The position numbers and the translations under genes were made by a program. 64,000 nt of DNA from Sphingosinicellaceae bacterium (GTDB lineage Bacteria; Pseudomonadota; Alphaproteobacteria; Sphingomonadales; Sphingomonadaceae): contig CP079108.1 of assembly GCA_019285715.1 (NCBI GenBank), forward strand, positions 4,169,001 through 4,233,000. The letters are read 5' to 3'. Below are positions 24,062-33,569 of the stretch, piece after piece. Numbering within the stretch: position 1 is the first letter of the stretch; every line of letters begins with the position of its first letter. The notes beneath the pieces are model-generated. The model worked only from the letters and a program-made list of their open reading frames with translations, did no database searches and was not told the origin of the DNA.

Positions 24062-25237
24062 GTGACCGACCAACTCGAGGCGTTCCGCGCCGAGACCCGC
24101 GACTGGCTCGAAGCCAATTGCCCGTCTGAAATGCGCGAGCCGGTGGCGCGCGATGCCGACATCTGCTGGGGCGGCCGCAACGTCAAGTTCGCCAGCGACG
24201 CCCAGCGCCTGTGGCTCGAGCGCATGGGCGCGCGCGGCTGGACCGTGCCCGAATGGCCCAAGCCCTACGGCGGCGGCGGCCTTTCCAAGGACGAGGCCAA
24301 GGTGCTGGCGTCCGAGATGCGCCGCATCAAGGCGCGTTCGCCGCTGTCGTCGTTCGGCATCTGGATGCTCGGGCCGGCACTGCTGAAATACGGCAGCGAG
24401 GACCAGAAGCTCGAGCATCTGCCCCGCATTGCGCGCGGCGAGATCCGCTGGTGCCAGGGCTATTCGGAGCCCGGCGCGGGGTCCGACCTCGCCAGCCTGC
24501 GCACCTCGGCGATTCTTGAGGGCGACCATTATACGGTGAACGGCCAAAAGGTCTGGACCAGCTACGCCGACCAGGCCGACTGGATCTTCTGCCTGGTCCG
24601 CACCGACCCGGCTGCGCCCAAGCACCTCGGCATCTCGTTCCTGCTGTTCGACATGGCCTCGCCGGGCGTCTCGACCTCGCCGATCCGGCTGATCTCGGGC
24701 GCCTCGCCGTTCTGCCAGACCTTCTTCGACGACGTGAAGGTCCCCGCCGGCAACCTCGTCGGGACGCCGGGCAAGGGCTGGGACATCGCCAAATACTTGC
24801 TCACCCACGAGCGCGAGATGATCGGCGACATGGACGGCGGTCGCGAATCGCTGAGCGAGATCGCCCGGCGGCACCTGGGCATGGACGGCGCAGTGCTGTC
24901 CGACGCGGGTCTGCGCAGCGACATCGTCCGCCACGAGATCGACGCCTGGGCGTTCGGCCTGACCATGGAGCGGGTCAAGGACGAGGCCAAGGCCGGGCAA
25001 GGTGTCGGGGCCCTGTCGTCGATGCTGAAATACTACGGCACCGAGCTCAACAAGCATCGCCAGGAACTGCTGATGTCGGTCGGCGGGACCGACGCTTTGC
25101 TGTGGGAGGGCGACAACCACGCGGGCGACCAGGCGCGGTCGTGGCTGCGGTCGCGGGCAAATTCGATCGAGGGCGGCACGTCGGAGATCAACCTCAACAT
25201 CATCGCGAAGCGCGTGCTGCAGCTGCCGGGGGCTTGA
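24062..25237 (+). CDS. acyl-CoA dehydrogenase family protein
   Basis: A 391-residue flavoenzyme that oxidises an acyl-CoA to its 2-enoyl-CoA. It has the N-terminal helical domain (EAFRAETRDWLEANCP), the middle beta domain with QGYSEPGAGSDLASL and KVWTSYADQADW, and the C-terminal helical domain ending EGGTSEINLNIIAKRVLQL. This pattern resembles the large-subunit type often paired with a second, more divergent dehydrogenase, as at 25811. I chose GTG 24062 because GGGAGA lies six bases upstream; an alternative GTG at 24035 adds nine residues. The acyl substrate is unknown. The divergent neighbour is lgt. Confidence 0.92.
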   Translation: MTDQLEAFRAETRDWLEANCPSEMREPVARDADICWGGRNVKFASDAQRLWLERMGARGWTVPEWPKPYGGGGLSKDEAKVLASEMRRIKARSPLSSFGIWMLGPALLKYGSEDQKLEHLPRIARGEIRWCQGYSEPGAGSDLASLRTSAILEGDHYTVNGQKVWTSYADQADWIFCLVRTDPAAPKHLGISFLLFDMASPGVSTSPIRLISGASPFCQTFFDDVKVPAGNLVGTPGKGWDIAKYLLTHEREMIGDMDGGRESLSEIARRHLGMDGAVLSDAGLRSDIVRHEIDAWAFGLTMERVKDEAKAGQGVGALSSMLKYYGTELNKHRQELLMSVGGTDALLWEGDNHAGDQARSWLRSRANSIEGGTSEINLNIIAKRVLQLPGA

Positions 25238-25281
25238 TGGCAGGACTTGCAACCCGGCGGCGGGAGTCGCATGTACACACT

Positions 25282-25575
25282 ATGGACATGCAGTCAGCTC
25301 AGCAAAAGGGTTCCCGGCTGGTCGTCATGATGACGCCGACCGAAAAGCGGGCGATCGAAGCACGTGCCCGGCACATGAGCCTGACCACGAGTGAATTCAT
25401 CCGGCGTGCTGCCCACGATTACGACGAGGTCGATCCGACCGAGCGGATCGCGCTCGAGCTTCTCGCCGATGAACTGGAGAAGACCGTCGTCTCGATGCGC
25501 AACAGTTTCCAGCGCGCCCGCGAAGATTTCGAGTTCCACCAGGCTGAAATGGCGCGAATCAAGGCGTCGAGATGA
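25282..25575 (+). CDS. small ribbon-helix-helix-like protein, 97 aa
   Basis: A 97-residue protein with VVMMTPTEKRAIEARARHMSL followed by TTSEFIRRAAHDYD, the beta-strand plus two-helix pattern of ribbon-helix-helix proteins such as DUF1778/Arc-type or MobC-like regulators. The C-terminal half (about 50-97) is a long charged helix likely to form a coiled coil. It begins at ATG 25282, 44 bases after the dehydrogenase stop; other in-frame starts lie just downstream. Its stop overlaps the next small gene by ATGA. The layout resembles a toxin-antitoxin pair, but neither partner has toxin features. DNA binding is inferred. Confidence 0.7.
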   Translation: MDMQSAQQKGSRLVVMMTPTEKRAIEARARHMSLTTSEFIRRAAHDYDEVDPTERIALELLADELEKTVVSMRNSFQRAREDFEFHQAEMARIKASR

Positions 25576-25769
25576 GCCTGCTCGATCGCGTGCTCGACAG
25601 CGTCAAGGAACTGGTCGTGATGCGGAGCGAACTCGACCGCATGGCCGGCGACCTGGCGACGACCCGCGCCGACGTGCGTAGCCACGAAGATCGACTGATC
25701 CGCATCGAGACGATGATCGAAATGGGCGGGCGACCGGCATCGCCGCAACGACGACTGCCGAAACAATGA
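25572..25769 (+). CDS. small coiled-coil protein, 65 aa
   Basis: A 65-residue, strongly charged, predicted all-helical protein (LLDRVLDSVKELVVMRSELD, then RSHEDRLIRIETMIEM) with heptad-like spacing of hydrophobics. The SHEDRLIRIETMIEM end resembles a short motif seen in other small sphingomonad proteins next to RHH genes. It is translationally coupled (ATGA) to the RHH-like gene. No enzymatic or toxin motif is visible. It probably forms a complex with its partner; function unknown. Confidence 0.6.
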   Translation: MSLLDRVLDSVKELVVMRSELDRMAGDLATTRADVRSHEDRLIRIETMIEMGGRPASPQRRLPKQ

Positions 25770-25810
25770 ATTAGCAGGCCGCAGAGCCTGCCGTCCTTGG
25801 GAGTTCTAAA

Positions 25811-26950
25811 TTGGCACTGGTACTGACCGACGACCAGACGATGATCCGCGACTCCGCGGAAGGGTTCTTCCGTGATTCAGCCCCGCCCGCGCAGTTCCGC
25901 AAGCTCCGCGACGCGCACGACGCGACCGGCTTCGACCGCGGCCTGTGGAAGCAGATGGCGGAGATGGGGTTCACGGGCGTGCTGGTGCCCGAGGCGCATG
26001 GCGGCGCCGGGCTCGGCTATGTCGCCGCCGGGCTGATCCAGGAAGCCGTGGGCCGCAACCTGTCGCTGAGCCCGTTGCTGTCGACCGCCATCCTCGCGGC
26101 GTCGGCGCTGGTCGCGGCCGGGACCGAGGAGCAGCAGGCAAAATACCTGCCGCAGATCGCGTCGGGCGAACGCTTGTTCGCGCTCGCCGCCGACGAGAAG
26201 GCACGCCACGCCCCGCACCACGTCGCGACCCGCGCCGAGGCCTCGGGCAACGGCTTCAAGCTCAGCGGCAGCAAGACCTTCGTCCTCGACGGGCATGTCG
26301 CCGACACCTTCATCGTCGCGGCGCGGACCTCGGGCGACGACGCAGATTCAGCCGGCATCACGCTGTTCCTCGTCGATGCGAAGGCCGCCGGAGTGGACAC
26401 GAAGCGGACCTCGATGGTCGACAGCCGCAACGCCGCGAACATCGTGCTGGCCGACGTGCAGGTCGACGGTGCCGACGTGCTCGGGACGATCGGCGAGGGT
26501 GGCGCGCTGCTCGACCGGATCCTCGACGCCGGGCGCGCCTGCCTCGCGGCGGAAATGCTCGGGGTGTCGGCGCAGAGCTTCGAGACCACGGTCGACTACC
26601 TCAAGACCCGCGAGCAGTTCGGCGCGAAGATCGGCAGCTTCCAGGCGCTCCAGCACCGCGCTGCCCACCTGTTCTGCGAGGTCGAGCTGGCCCGCTCCGC
26701 CACCCTCCGCGCGCTCCAGGCCCTCGACGCCGACGAGGAGCGCGCGCCGCTGTTCGTCAGCCTCGCCAAGGCCAAGGCGGGCGAGGTCGCACGGCTCGCG
26801 ACCAACGAGGGCGTCCAGATGCACGGCGGCATCGGCATGACCGACGACGTCGATATCGGCTTCTACATGAAGCGGGCGCGCGCGGCGCAGGAGACCTTCG
26901 GCGACGCGACCTTCCACGGCGACCGCCTCGCCCGGCTGATGGGATACTAG
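25811..26950 (+). CDS. acyl-CoA dehydrogenase family protein (second, divergent type)
   Basis: A 379-residue acyl-CoA dehydrogenase-fold protein. The N-terminal domain begins LTDDQTMIRDSAEGFFRDSA. The mid domain lacks the strongly conserved gly-rich SEP-GAGSD motif of the first copy (here ALAADEKARHAP). The C-terminal domain has KTREQFGAKIGSFQALQHR and QMHGGIGMTDDVDIGFYMKR. This is the pattern of the small subunit in heteromeric (alpha2beta2) acyl-CoA dehydrogenases acting on bulky substrates such as sterol side chains, so it may pair with the enzyme at 24062. The start is TTG 25811 with GGGAG nine bases upstream. The ligase gene follows after one base. Confidence 0.9.
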   Translation: MALVLTDDQTMIRDSAEGFFRDSAPPAQFRKLRDAHDATGFDRGLWKQMAEMGFTGVLVPEAHGGAGLGYVAAGLIQEAVGRNLSLSPLLSTAILAASALVAAGTEEQQAKYLPQIASGERLFALAADEKARHAPHHVATRAEASGNGFKLSGSKTFVLDGHVADTFIVAARTSGDDADSAGITLFLVDAKAAGVDTKRTSMVDSRNAANIVLADVQVDGADVLGTIGEGGALLDRILDAGRACLAAEMLGVSAQSFETTVDYLKTREQFGAKIGSFQALQHRAAHLFCEVELARSATLRALQALDADEERAPLFVSLAKAKAGEVARLATNEGVQMHGGIGMTDDVDIGFYMKRARAAQETFGDATFHGDRLARLMGY

Positions 26951-26951
26951 G

Positions 26952-28675
<1,724 letters not shown>

Positions 28676-28676
<1 letters not shown>

Positions 28677-29218
28677 TGTTTACCGCCATGCAGCAGGGTA
28701 CCGCCGAGGATTGGGCCCACATCGCCAAGGAACACATGGTCCACCAGCGGACCCAGGCACCGCTGCAGATCATGGATTCGATGCGGCGACTCGGAGCCAT
28801 CCAGGTCGGTTTCGCCGCCGACCAGCTGACCCACTGCCTGATGACCGCGACGCTCGCCCGCGCCGACAACGCCACCGACGAGGAAGTCGTCGCCGGGCTG
28901 ACGCACGATCTCGGCAAGTTGCTGTCGATCCCCAACCACGGCGCGATCCAGGCCGAGGTGCTCAAGCCCTATGTTTCCGAGGACATCTACCGCGCCGTGA
29001 TGTGGCACCAGCATTTCCAGGGCGCCTATTATTACGGCTACCTCGGCAAGCCGACCGACATGCGCCAACAGTTCAAGGACGAGGCGTGGTTCGAGTTCGC
29101 CGAGAAGCTGGTCGACAAGTGGGACGCCCCCGCATTCGACCCGGACTTCAAGGTCGACAGCCTGGAGAGCTTCGAACCCGAGGTCGTCCGGGTGTTCAGC
29201 ACGCCGAAGATGTTCTGA
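28676..29218 (+). CDS. HD-domain protein of the predicted phosphohydrolase/PhnZ-like group
   Basis: A 180-residue HD-fold metalloprotein. Candidate metal ligands are H53 (QLTHCLMTA), H77-D78 (GLTHDLGKLL), H88 (NHGAIQAE) and H111/H113 (WHQHFQGAYY). The tail VDKWDAPAFDPDF followed by LESFEPEVVRVF matches the C-terminal pattern of the COG4341 family, relatives of the mixed-valent diiron oxygenases PhnZ and inositol oxygenase. So it may be an oxygenase rather than a hydrolase. The ATG overlaps the ligase stop by one base (TGATG); a GTG at 28673 is an alternative. It is the last gene of the acyl-CoA block and is followed by a strong terminator. Confidence 0.82.
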
Positions 29219-29225
29219 CCTGAAT

Positions 29226-29249
29226 CCTCCCCGTCTCCGGGGAGGTTTT
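29226..29249 (+). terminator. rho-independent terminator after the acyl-CoA block
   Basis: CCTCCCCG (29226-29233) pairs with CGGGGAGG (29238-29245) around TCTC and is followed by TTTT. Seven bases after the HD gene stop, it is the clearest intrinsic terminator in the window. Confidence 0.85.
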
Positions 29250-29329
29250 CAGACGCGCCAAAGCCCCCGCCGGTATTCGGACACCGTGGCGGCGGATCGT
29301 GAAGCTCGTGCGGTCAGGCAGATGCGAAC

Positions 29330-29953
29330 CTAGCGACTGCCCTTCACGTAGCGCATCGCCTCGCCGTGGAAGTTCATCACCGCCGCCCCGGGCTCGATCA
29401 GCACCGGCTCGCCCCGAAAGTCGTGCTTGCCGAGGTCGTTGGCGTCGAAGCGGTAGGTCAGGTCGTTGTGCCCGTCGACCGGGAAAGCCTGCATCGGGAT
29501 GCCGTACATCTCCAGGCCCATTTTCAGCCCGACGAGCTTTTTCCCCGGCGGCAGGTCGGTGCGGAAGCCGTAGTCCTGGGTGACCCCGGTCAGGGGCTCG
29601 CCGGTGCCGATGTCGGCCTCGACGTCGATCAGCGCGATGCCGCTGCCGTTGGCGCCGACGACCTTGATCTCGAGCGTGCCAGCCGGCCCGGCGACGCTGC
29701 GAACGAGCGTGAAGGCCGGCGCGACGATCGGCTGGTCGCTGGTCAGGAAGACCGTGCGGCCCGACTGCCGCCAGCTGCCGGTCGCGTGCTCGTCGAGTGC
29801 GCCGTAGCTGAGGAACCACTCGAAGCGGCCGCCGGGCATGAGTTTGAGCCCGGACCCGACCTCGCGCTGGCCCTGCAGTTCATAGGTCCCGACGACGCCG
29901 GGGGCCGCGGGCTGGGCTGCGGCGACCGCGAGGGCGATGAGGGTGCCGATCAC
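29330..29953 (-). CDS. exported hypothetical protein
   Basis: A 207-residue protein with a signal peptide (about 1-18, ending VAAAQPA) and a predominantly beta-strand body: GTYELQGQREVGSGLKL, GGRFEWFLSYGALDE and ATGSWRQSGRTVFLTSD. This opening resembles lipocalin-like or uncharacterised periplasmic proteins that test a condition such as ash or copper resistance, but no family is certain. The start is GTG 29953. It lies nine bases after the EamA transporter stop on the same strand, so the two are probably co-transcribed. Function unknown. Confidence 0.7.
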   Translation of the reverse strand: MIGTLIALAVAAAQPAAPGVVGTYELQGQREVGSGLKLMPGGRFEWFLSYGALDEHATGSWRQSGRTVFLTSDQPIVAPAFTLVRSVAGPAGTLEIKVVGANGSGIALIDVEADIGTGEPLTGVTQDYGFRTDLPPGKKLVGLKMGLEMYGIPMQAFPVDGHNDLTYRFDANDLGKHDFRGEPVLIEPGAAVMNFHGEAMRYVKGSR

Positions 29954-29962
29954 GCGGCGAGG

Positions 29963-30880
29963 CTAGGCCGCCGACGGCTCCGTATCAATCACCCGCTTGG
30001 TCCGTTCGGGAAGCCTTACGAGGATCAGCGCCGCCACGACCAGCGCCGCGCCGCCGATCTCGACCGCACCGGGCACCTCGCCGAAGCGCAGCGCGCCGAT
30101 GGTCGCGGCGATGGCGGGCTGCACCAGCAGGGTCAGCCCGACGACGATCGGCTTCAGGTGCCCGACGGCATAGACGATCAGCCCCTGCCCGACGACCTGG
30201 CTGCCGAGCGCGAGCAGCACCAGCGGCGTCCAGTCGGTCGGCAGCAGCGGCCCCGGCCCGGCGAGCGCGACCGGGAACAGCAGAACCGCGCTGAGGACCG
30301 TGACCAGTGCCAGCAGCGGCATCGGCCCGATGCTCCGCCGCGCCCGGTCGATGACGAGCAGATAGCCGGTGTAGAACACTGCGGCACCGAGGCAGAGCAG
30401 GTCGCCCGCCAGATGCCGCGCCGAGACGTCGGCCGAGCGACCGAGCAGCAGCGCCGTGCCCGCCGCCGCGCAGGCCAGCGCGATGCCGGCGTTGCGCCCG
30501 GGCAGTGTCCGCGCCGCGGCATAGCCGACCAGCGGCAGCAGGAAGCTCGCGGCGTTCGACAGCAGCGCCGCGTTGGCCAGTGTCGTCCGCGCAATGCCGA
30601 GGTGCCAGACCGCGAGATCGGCGGCGAAGCACGCCGCCGCCAGCGAACAGATGCCGAGCAGCGGCCAGCGCAGGTCGCCCAGCCGCGCACCGCTCAGCCG
30701 CGCCAGGGCCAGCATCGGCAACGATGCGAGCGCGACGCGCCAGAACGCCGAGGTCACCGGCGGCACGTCCGCCAGCCGTACCAGCCATGGTCCGAAGGCG
30801 AGGCAGATACTGCCCGCCAGCATCGCCGGGAAGGCGGCGCGCGGCGTGGCGGAAGGCAGCGGCTGCACCGGCACTACCAC
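29963..30880 (-). CDS. EamA-family (DMT superfamily) transporter
   Basis: A 305-residue inner-membrane protein with about ten hydrophobic helices arranged as two EamA repeats (about 20-145 and 155-290), the second starting LLCLGAAVFYTGYLLVIDR. Members export amino acids or other small metabolites; the substrate cannot be told. The start is GTG 30880; a second GTG two codons later is possible. The 24-base gap before it (after the hemW stop at 30905) contains half of a GTCATTCC-type repeat (CATTCCGGGG). Likely co-transcribed with hemW and rdgB. Confidence 0.88.
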   Translation of the reverse strand: MVVPVQPLPSATPRAAFPAMLAGSICLAFGPWLVRLADVPPVTSAFWRVALASLPMLALARLSGARLGDLRWPLLGICSLAAACFAADLAVWHLGIARTTLANAALLSNAASFLLPLVGYAAARTLPGRNAGIALACAAAGTALLLGRSADVSARHLAGDLLCLGAAVFYTGYLLVIDRARRSIGPMPLLALVTVLSAVLLFPVALAGPGPLLPTDWTPLVLLALGSQVVGQGLIVYAVGHLKPIVVGLTLLVQPAIAATIGALRFGEVPGAVEIGGAALVVAALILVRLPERTKRVIDTEPSAA

Positions 30881-30904
30881 CCTGTCATTCCGGGGTGCGC
30901 ATCT

Positions 30905-32029
30905 TCAGCGGGCGAGGTCGCGCAACACGGCATTGACCAGCGGGCGCCCGGCGCGGGTCAGGCGGAGGCCGGTGGCGTCGTGCTCGACCAGTCCGAGGTC
31001 GGTAAGTCGCGCCACGGCCTTCAGGTCGACGGCGTCCCTCAGCGCGGTGCCGGTCCGCTGCCCGAACGTCCCGGCGTCGATGCCGGCGGTCAGCCGCAGG
31101 CCCATCATCAGCGCCTCGGTCGCGCGGGTCGCGGGGTCAAGTTCGGTGGTCTCGACGATGCCAGTTCCGAGCGCGATCGCGGCGTTCCAGTTCTCGGGCT
31201 TCTTGTGGCGCACGGTGGCGACGCCGGCGCGGCGGCCGTGGGCTCCGGGCCCGACCCCCGCGTAGTCGCCGTAGGTCCAGTAAGCGAGATTGTGGCGGCT
31301 CTCGGCGCCGGGGCGAGCGTGATTCGAGGTCTCGTAGGCGGGCAGCCCGGCCGCCTCGGTCGCGGCCTGTGTGAAGTCGAACAGGTCGGCGCTGGTGTCG
31401 GCGTCGGGGGTGCGCAGCCGGCCGGCGGCGTGCTCGACGGCGAAGCGCGTGCCGGCCTCGATGGTCAGCTGGTACAGCGACAGGTGCTCGGTACCAAAAG
31501 CGAGGGCGCGCGCCAGTTCGGGCTCCCACGCGGCGATGCTGTGGCCGGGCCGGTCGTAGATCAGGTCGAAGCTGACGCGCGGGAAGTTGGCCTGCGCGAT
31601 GTCGAGGGCGGCGAGGCCCTGCGCAAGGTCGTGCGGCCGCCCGAGCAGCTTCAGTGCGGTGTCGTCGAGCGCCTGCAGCCCAAGACTGACGCGGTTGATG
31701 CCGGCATGCGCGAACCCGGCGAAGCGCGCCGCCTCGACGCTGGAGGGGTTGGCCTCGAGGGTAATCTCGGCGTCCCGCTCGAGCCGCCAGTGGCCGGCGA
31801 CCGCGTCAATCACCGCGGCGGTGGTGGCGGGCGACATCAGCGAGGGGGTGCCGCCGCCGAAGAAGATGCTGTGGACCCGGCGGCCGGGTGTGACCGCGGC
31901 CTCGGCGGCGAGGTCGGCGAGCAATGCGGTGCGCCAGCCGCTCTCGTCGATGCTGGCGCGGACGTGGCTGTTGAAGTCGCAATAGGGGCATTTGGTGACG
32001 CAGAACGGCCAGTGGATGTAGACCGCCAG
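30905..32029 (-). CDS. hemW: radical SAM family heme chaperone HemW, non-ATG start
   Basis: HemW binds and delivers haem; it resembles coproporphyrinogen dehydrogenase HemN but lacks that activity in characterised members. The sequence begins VYIHWPFCVTKCPYCDFNSH with the radical-SAM CxxxCxxC cluster and then FFGGGTPSLM, followed by a HemN_C domain with winged-helix character. No ATG exists near the conserved N-terminus. CTG at 32029, five bases after GGGGAGGGTGAA, gives a normal 374-residue protein; earlier GTG and TTG codons lie inside the composite inverted repeat and would add up to 50 odd residues. It sits downstream of rdgB. Confidence 0.92.
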   Translation of the reverse strand: MAVYIHWPFCVTKCPYCDFNSHVRASIDESGWRTALLADLAAEAAVTPGRRVHSIFFGGGTPSLMSPATTAAVIDAVAGHWRLERDAEITLEANPSSVEAARFAGFAHAGINRVSLGLQALDDTALKLLGRPHDLAQGLAALDIAQANFPRVSFDLIYDRPGHSIAAWEPELARALAFGTEHLSLYQLTIEAGTRFAVEHAAGRLRTPDADTSADLFDFTQAATEAAGLPAYETSNHARPGAESRHNLAYWTYGDYAGVGPGAHGRRAGVATVRHKKPENWNAAIALGTGIVETTELDPATRATEALMMGLRLTAGIDAGTFGQRTGTALRDAVDLKAVARLTDLGLVEHDATGLRLTRAGRPLVNAVLRDLAR

Positions 32030-32034
32030 CGCTT

Positions 32035-32169
32035 CACCCTCCCCTTCGGGGGAGGGTCGGAGAGACGGCGAAGCCGGCCCCGGGGTGGGCTCTTGACCCG
32101 CAACGAAGAACCCACCCGCGGGCCGGTGCAAGGGCACCGTCTCTCGCACCCTCCCCTGAAGGGGAGGGT
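32035..32169. repeat. composite MITE-like inverted repeat between rdgB and hemW
   Basis: A roughly 135-base imperfect inverted repeat. At each end lies a small hairpin (ACCCTCCCCTTCGGGGGAGG, and ACCCTCCCCT paired with AGGGGAGGGT). Inside, successive blocks pair across the centre: GGAGAGACGG with CCGTCTCTC, GCCGGCCC with GGGCCGG, GGGTGGG with CCCACCC, and TCTT with AAGA. No transposase is present. It separates rdgB from hemW and supplies the probable ribosome binding site of hemW. A related CCCCTCCC hairpin lies at 35174-35195. Confidence 0.75.
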
Positions 32170-32763
32170 CTAAAAGCACGCCGCCACCAGTTGCTCGAAC
32201 GCCCGTGCGCGGTGGCTCATCGCGTGCTTCGCCGCCGGGTCGATTTCCCCGAAGGTCTGGTCCATGTGCTCGGCGACGAACATCGGGTCATAGCCGAAGC
32301 CGCGGTCGCCGCGTGGCGGCCACACCAGCCGGCCGTCGACGCGACCCTCGAAGGTCTCGACGCTGCCGTCGGGCCAGGCCAGCGACAGCGCGCAGACGAA
32401 GTAGGCGGTGTCGGGCGATCCGAACGCCATCGCCCGGTGGACGCGCTCCATGGCGACGCCGAAGTCCTTGGCCTCGCCCGCCCAGCGCGCCGAATAGACG
32501 CCCGGAGCGCCGTCGAGCGCATCGACACAAAGCCCCGAATCGTCGGCGAGCGCGGGAAAGCCGGAGGCAGTGGCCGCCGCGAGCGCCTTCAGCTCGGCGT
32601 TGGCGCGGAACGTGGTGCCGGTCTCCTCGGGCTCCGGCAGGCCGAGGTCGCCCGCGGCGACAACGTCCATCCCGAACGGGCGCAGCAGGTCGCCGATCTC
32701 GCGCACTTTTCCCGGGTTATGCGTCGCCAGTACCAGCCGGCCGGGGGCGAGGCGGCGGCTCAC
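32170..32763 (-). CDS. rdgB: XTP/dITP pyrophosphatase (RdgB/HAM1 family)
   Basis: RdgB hydrolyses non-canonical purine triphosphates (dITP, XTP, dHAPTP), keeping deaminated bases out of DNA. The 197-residue protein has the family signatures [12 protein letters not shown] near the N-terminus, [39 protein letters not shown] in segments, and GFGYDPMFV near the C-terminus with the substrate-binding residues. The start is ATG 32763, overlapping the rph stop in an ATGA, so rph and rdgB are translationally coupled. A composite inverted repeat follows before hemW. Confidence 0.96.
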   Translation of the reverse strand: MSRRLAPGRLVLATHNPGKVREIGDLLRPFGMDVVAAGDLGLPEPEETGTTFRANAELKALAAATASGFPALADDSGLCVDALDGAPGVYSARWAGEAKDFGVAMERVHRAMAFGSPDTAYFVCALSLAWPDGSVETFEGRVDGRLVWPPRGDRGFGYDPMFVAEHMDQTFGEIDPAAKHAMSHRARAFEQLVAACF

Positions 32764-33476
32764 CGCCCGGTCGCGACCCGCTGCGCCGCGAAGATCTCGG
32801 TGCAGCCGATGCGGGCGAGGCGGAGCAGGCGGAGCAGCGCCTCCTCGTCGAACGGCGCGCCCTCGGCGGTCGCCTGGACCTCGACGATGCCGCCGGTCGC
32901 GGTCAGCACGAAATTGGCGTCGGTGCCGGCGTCCGAATCCTCCTCATAGTCGAGGTCGAGCACCGGGTTGCCGTCGTGGATACCGCACGACACCGCGCCG
33001 ACCTGGGTCGTCAGCGGGTCCACGGTCAGGCCGTTCTTGGCCATGATGCCGTCGATGGCGAGGCGCAGCGCCACCCAGGCGCCGGAGATAGCGGCGGTGC
33101 GGGTTCCGCCGTCGGCCTGGATGACATCGCAGTCGAGGGTGATCTGGCGCTCGCCGAGGAGCTTGAGGTCGGTAACGGCGCGGAGCGAACGCCCGATCAG
33201 GCGCTGGATCTCCTGGGTGCGGCCCGACTGCTTGCCCTTGGCGGCCTCGCGCGCGCCCCGCGTGTGGGTGGCGCGGGGCAGCATGCCGTATTCGGCGGTG
33301 ACCCAGCCCGACCCCTTGCCGCGCAGCCACGGCGGCAGGCGCTCCTCGACCGACGCGGTGACGAGGACATGGGTGCGCCCGAACTTGACGAGGCACGAGC
33401 CCTCGGCATGCGCGCTGAAACCGGGGATCATCTCGATCGCCCGCATCGCGTCGGGGGCGCGGCCGGAGGGACGCAT
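32760..33476 (-). CDS. rph: ribonuclease PH
   Basis: RNase PH is a phosphorolytic 3'-5' exoribonuclease that trims tRNA 3' ends and takes part in rRNA turnover. The 238-residue protein shows [12 protein letters not shown] at the start, the [15 protein letters not shown] motif, [24 protein letters not shown] with the phosphate- and metal-binding residues, and [26 protein letters not shown] in conserved blocks. It starts at ATG 33476, 93 bases from the divergent hrcA gene. It leads the minus-strand unit rph-rdgB-hemW-EamA-29330, a common order in alphaproteobacteria for the first three genes. Confidence 0.97.
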   Translation of the reverse strand: MRPSGRAPDAMRAIEMIPGFSAHAEGSCLVKFGRTHVLVTASVEERLPPWLRGKGSGWVTAEYGMLPRATHTRGAREAAKGKQSGRTQEIQRLIGRSLRAVTDLKLLGERQITLDCDVIQADGGTRTAAISGAWVALRLAIDGIMAKNGLTVDPLTTQVGAVSCGIHDGNPVLDLDYEEDSDAGTDANFVLTATGGIVEVQATAEGAPFDEEALLRLLRLARIGCTEIFAAQRVATGR

Positions 33477-33569
33477 GGGACAGGCTCCTGAAGGTGAGGC
33501 TGCGGCTTAGCGGGTTGCCCGCCCCCTGTCACCGCCGGGCCACTGTCACAGAAGGACTGGCTGCCCTAC

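Noticed and set aside
25282-25769. RHH/coiled-coil pair considered as a standard toxin-antitoxin system
   Set aside because: Neither protein has a recognised toxin fold; kept as a finding of unknown function rather than called a toxin-antitoxin system.
29366-32173. Long plus-strand open frame across the 29330 gene, EamA and hemW
   Set aside because: Antisense shadow of three minus-strand genes with clear motifs; composition is Arg/Gly/Asp-rich, typical of reversed GC-rich coding DNA.
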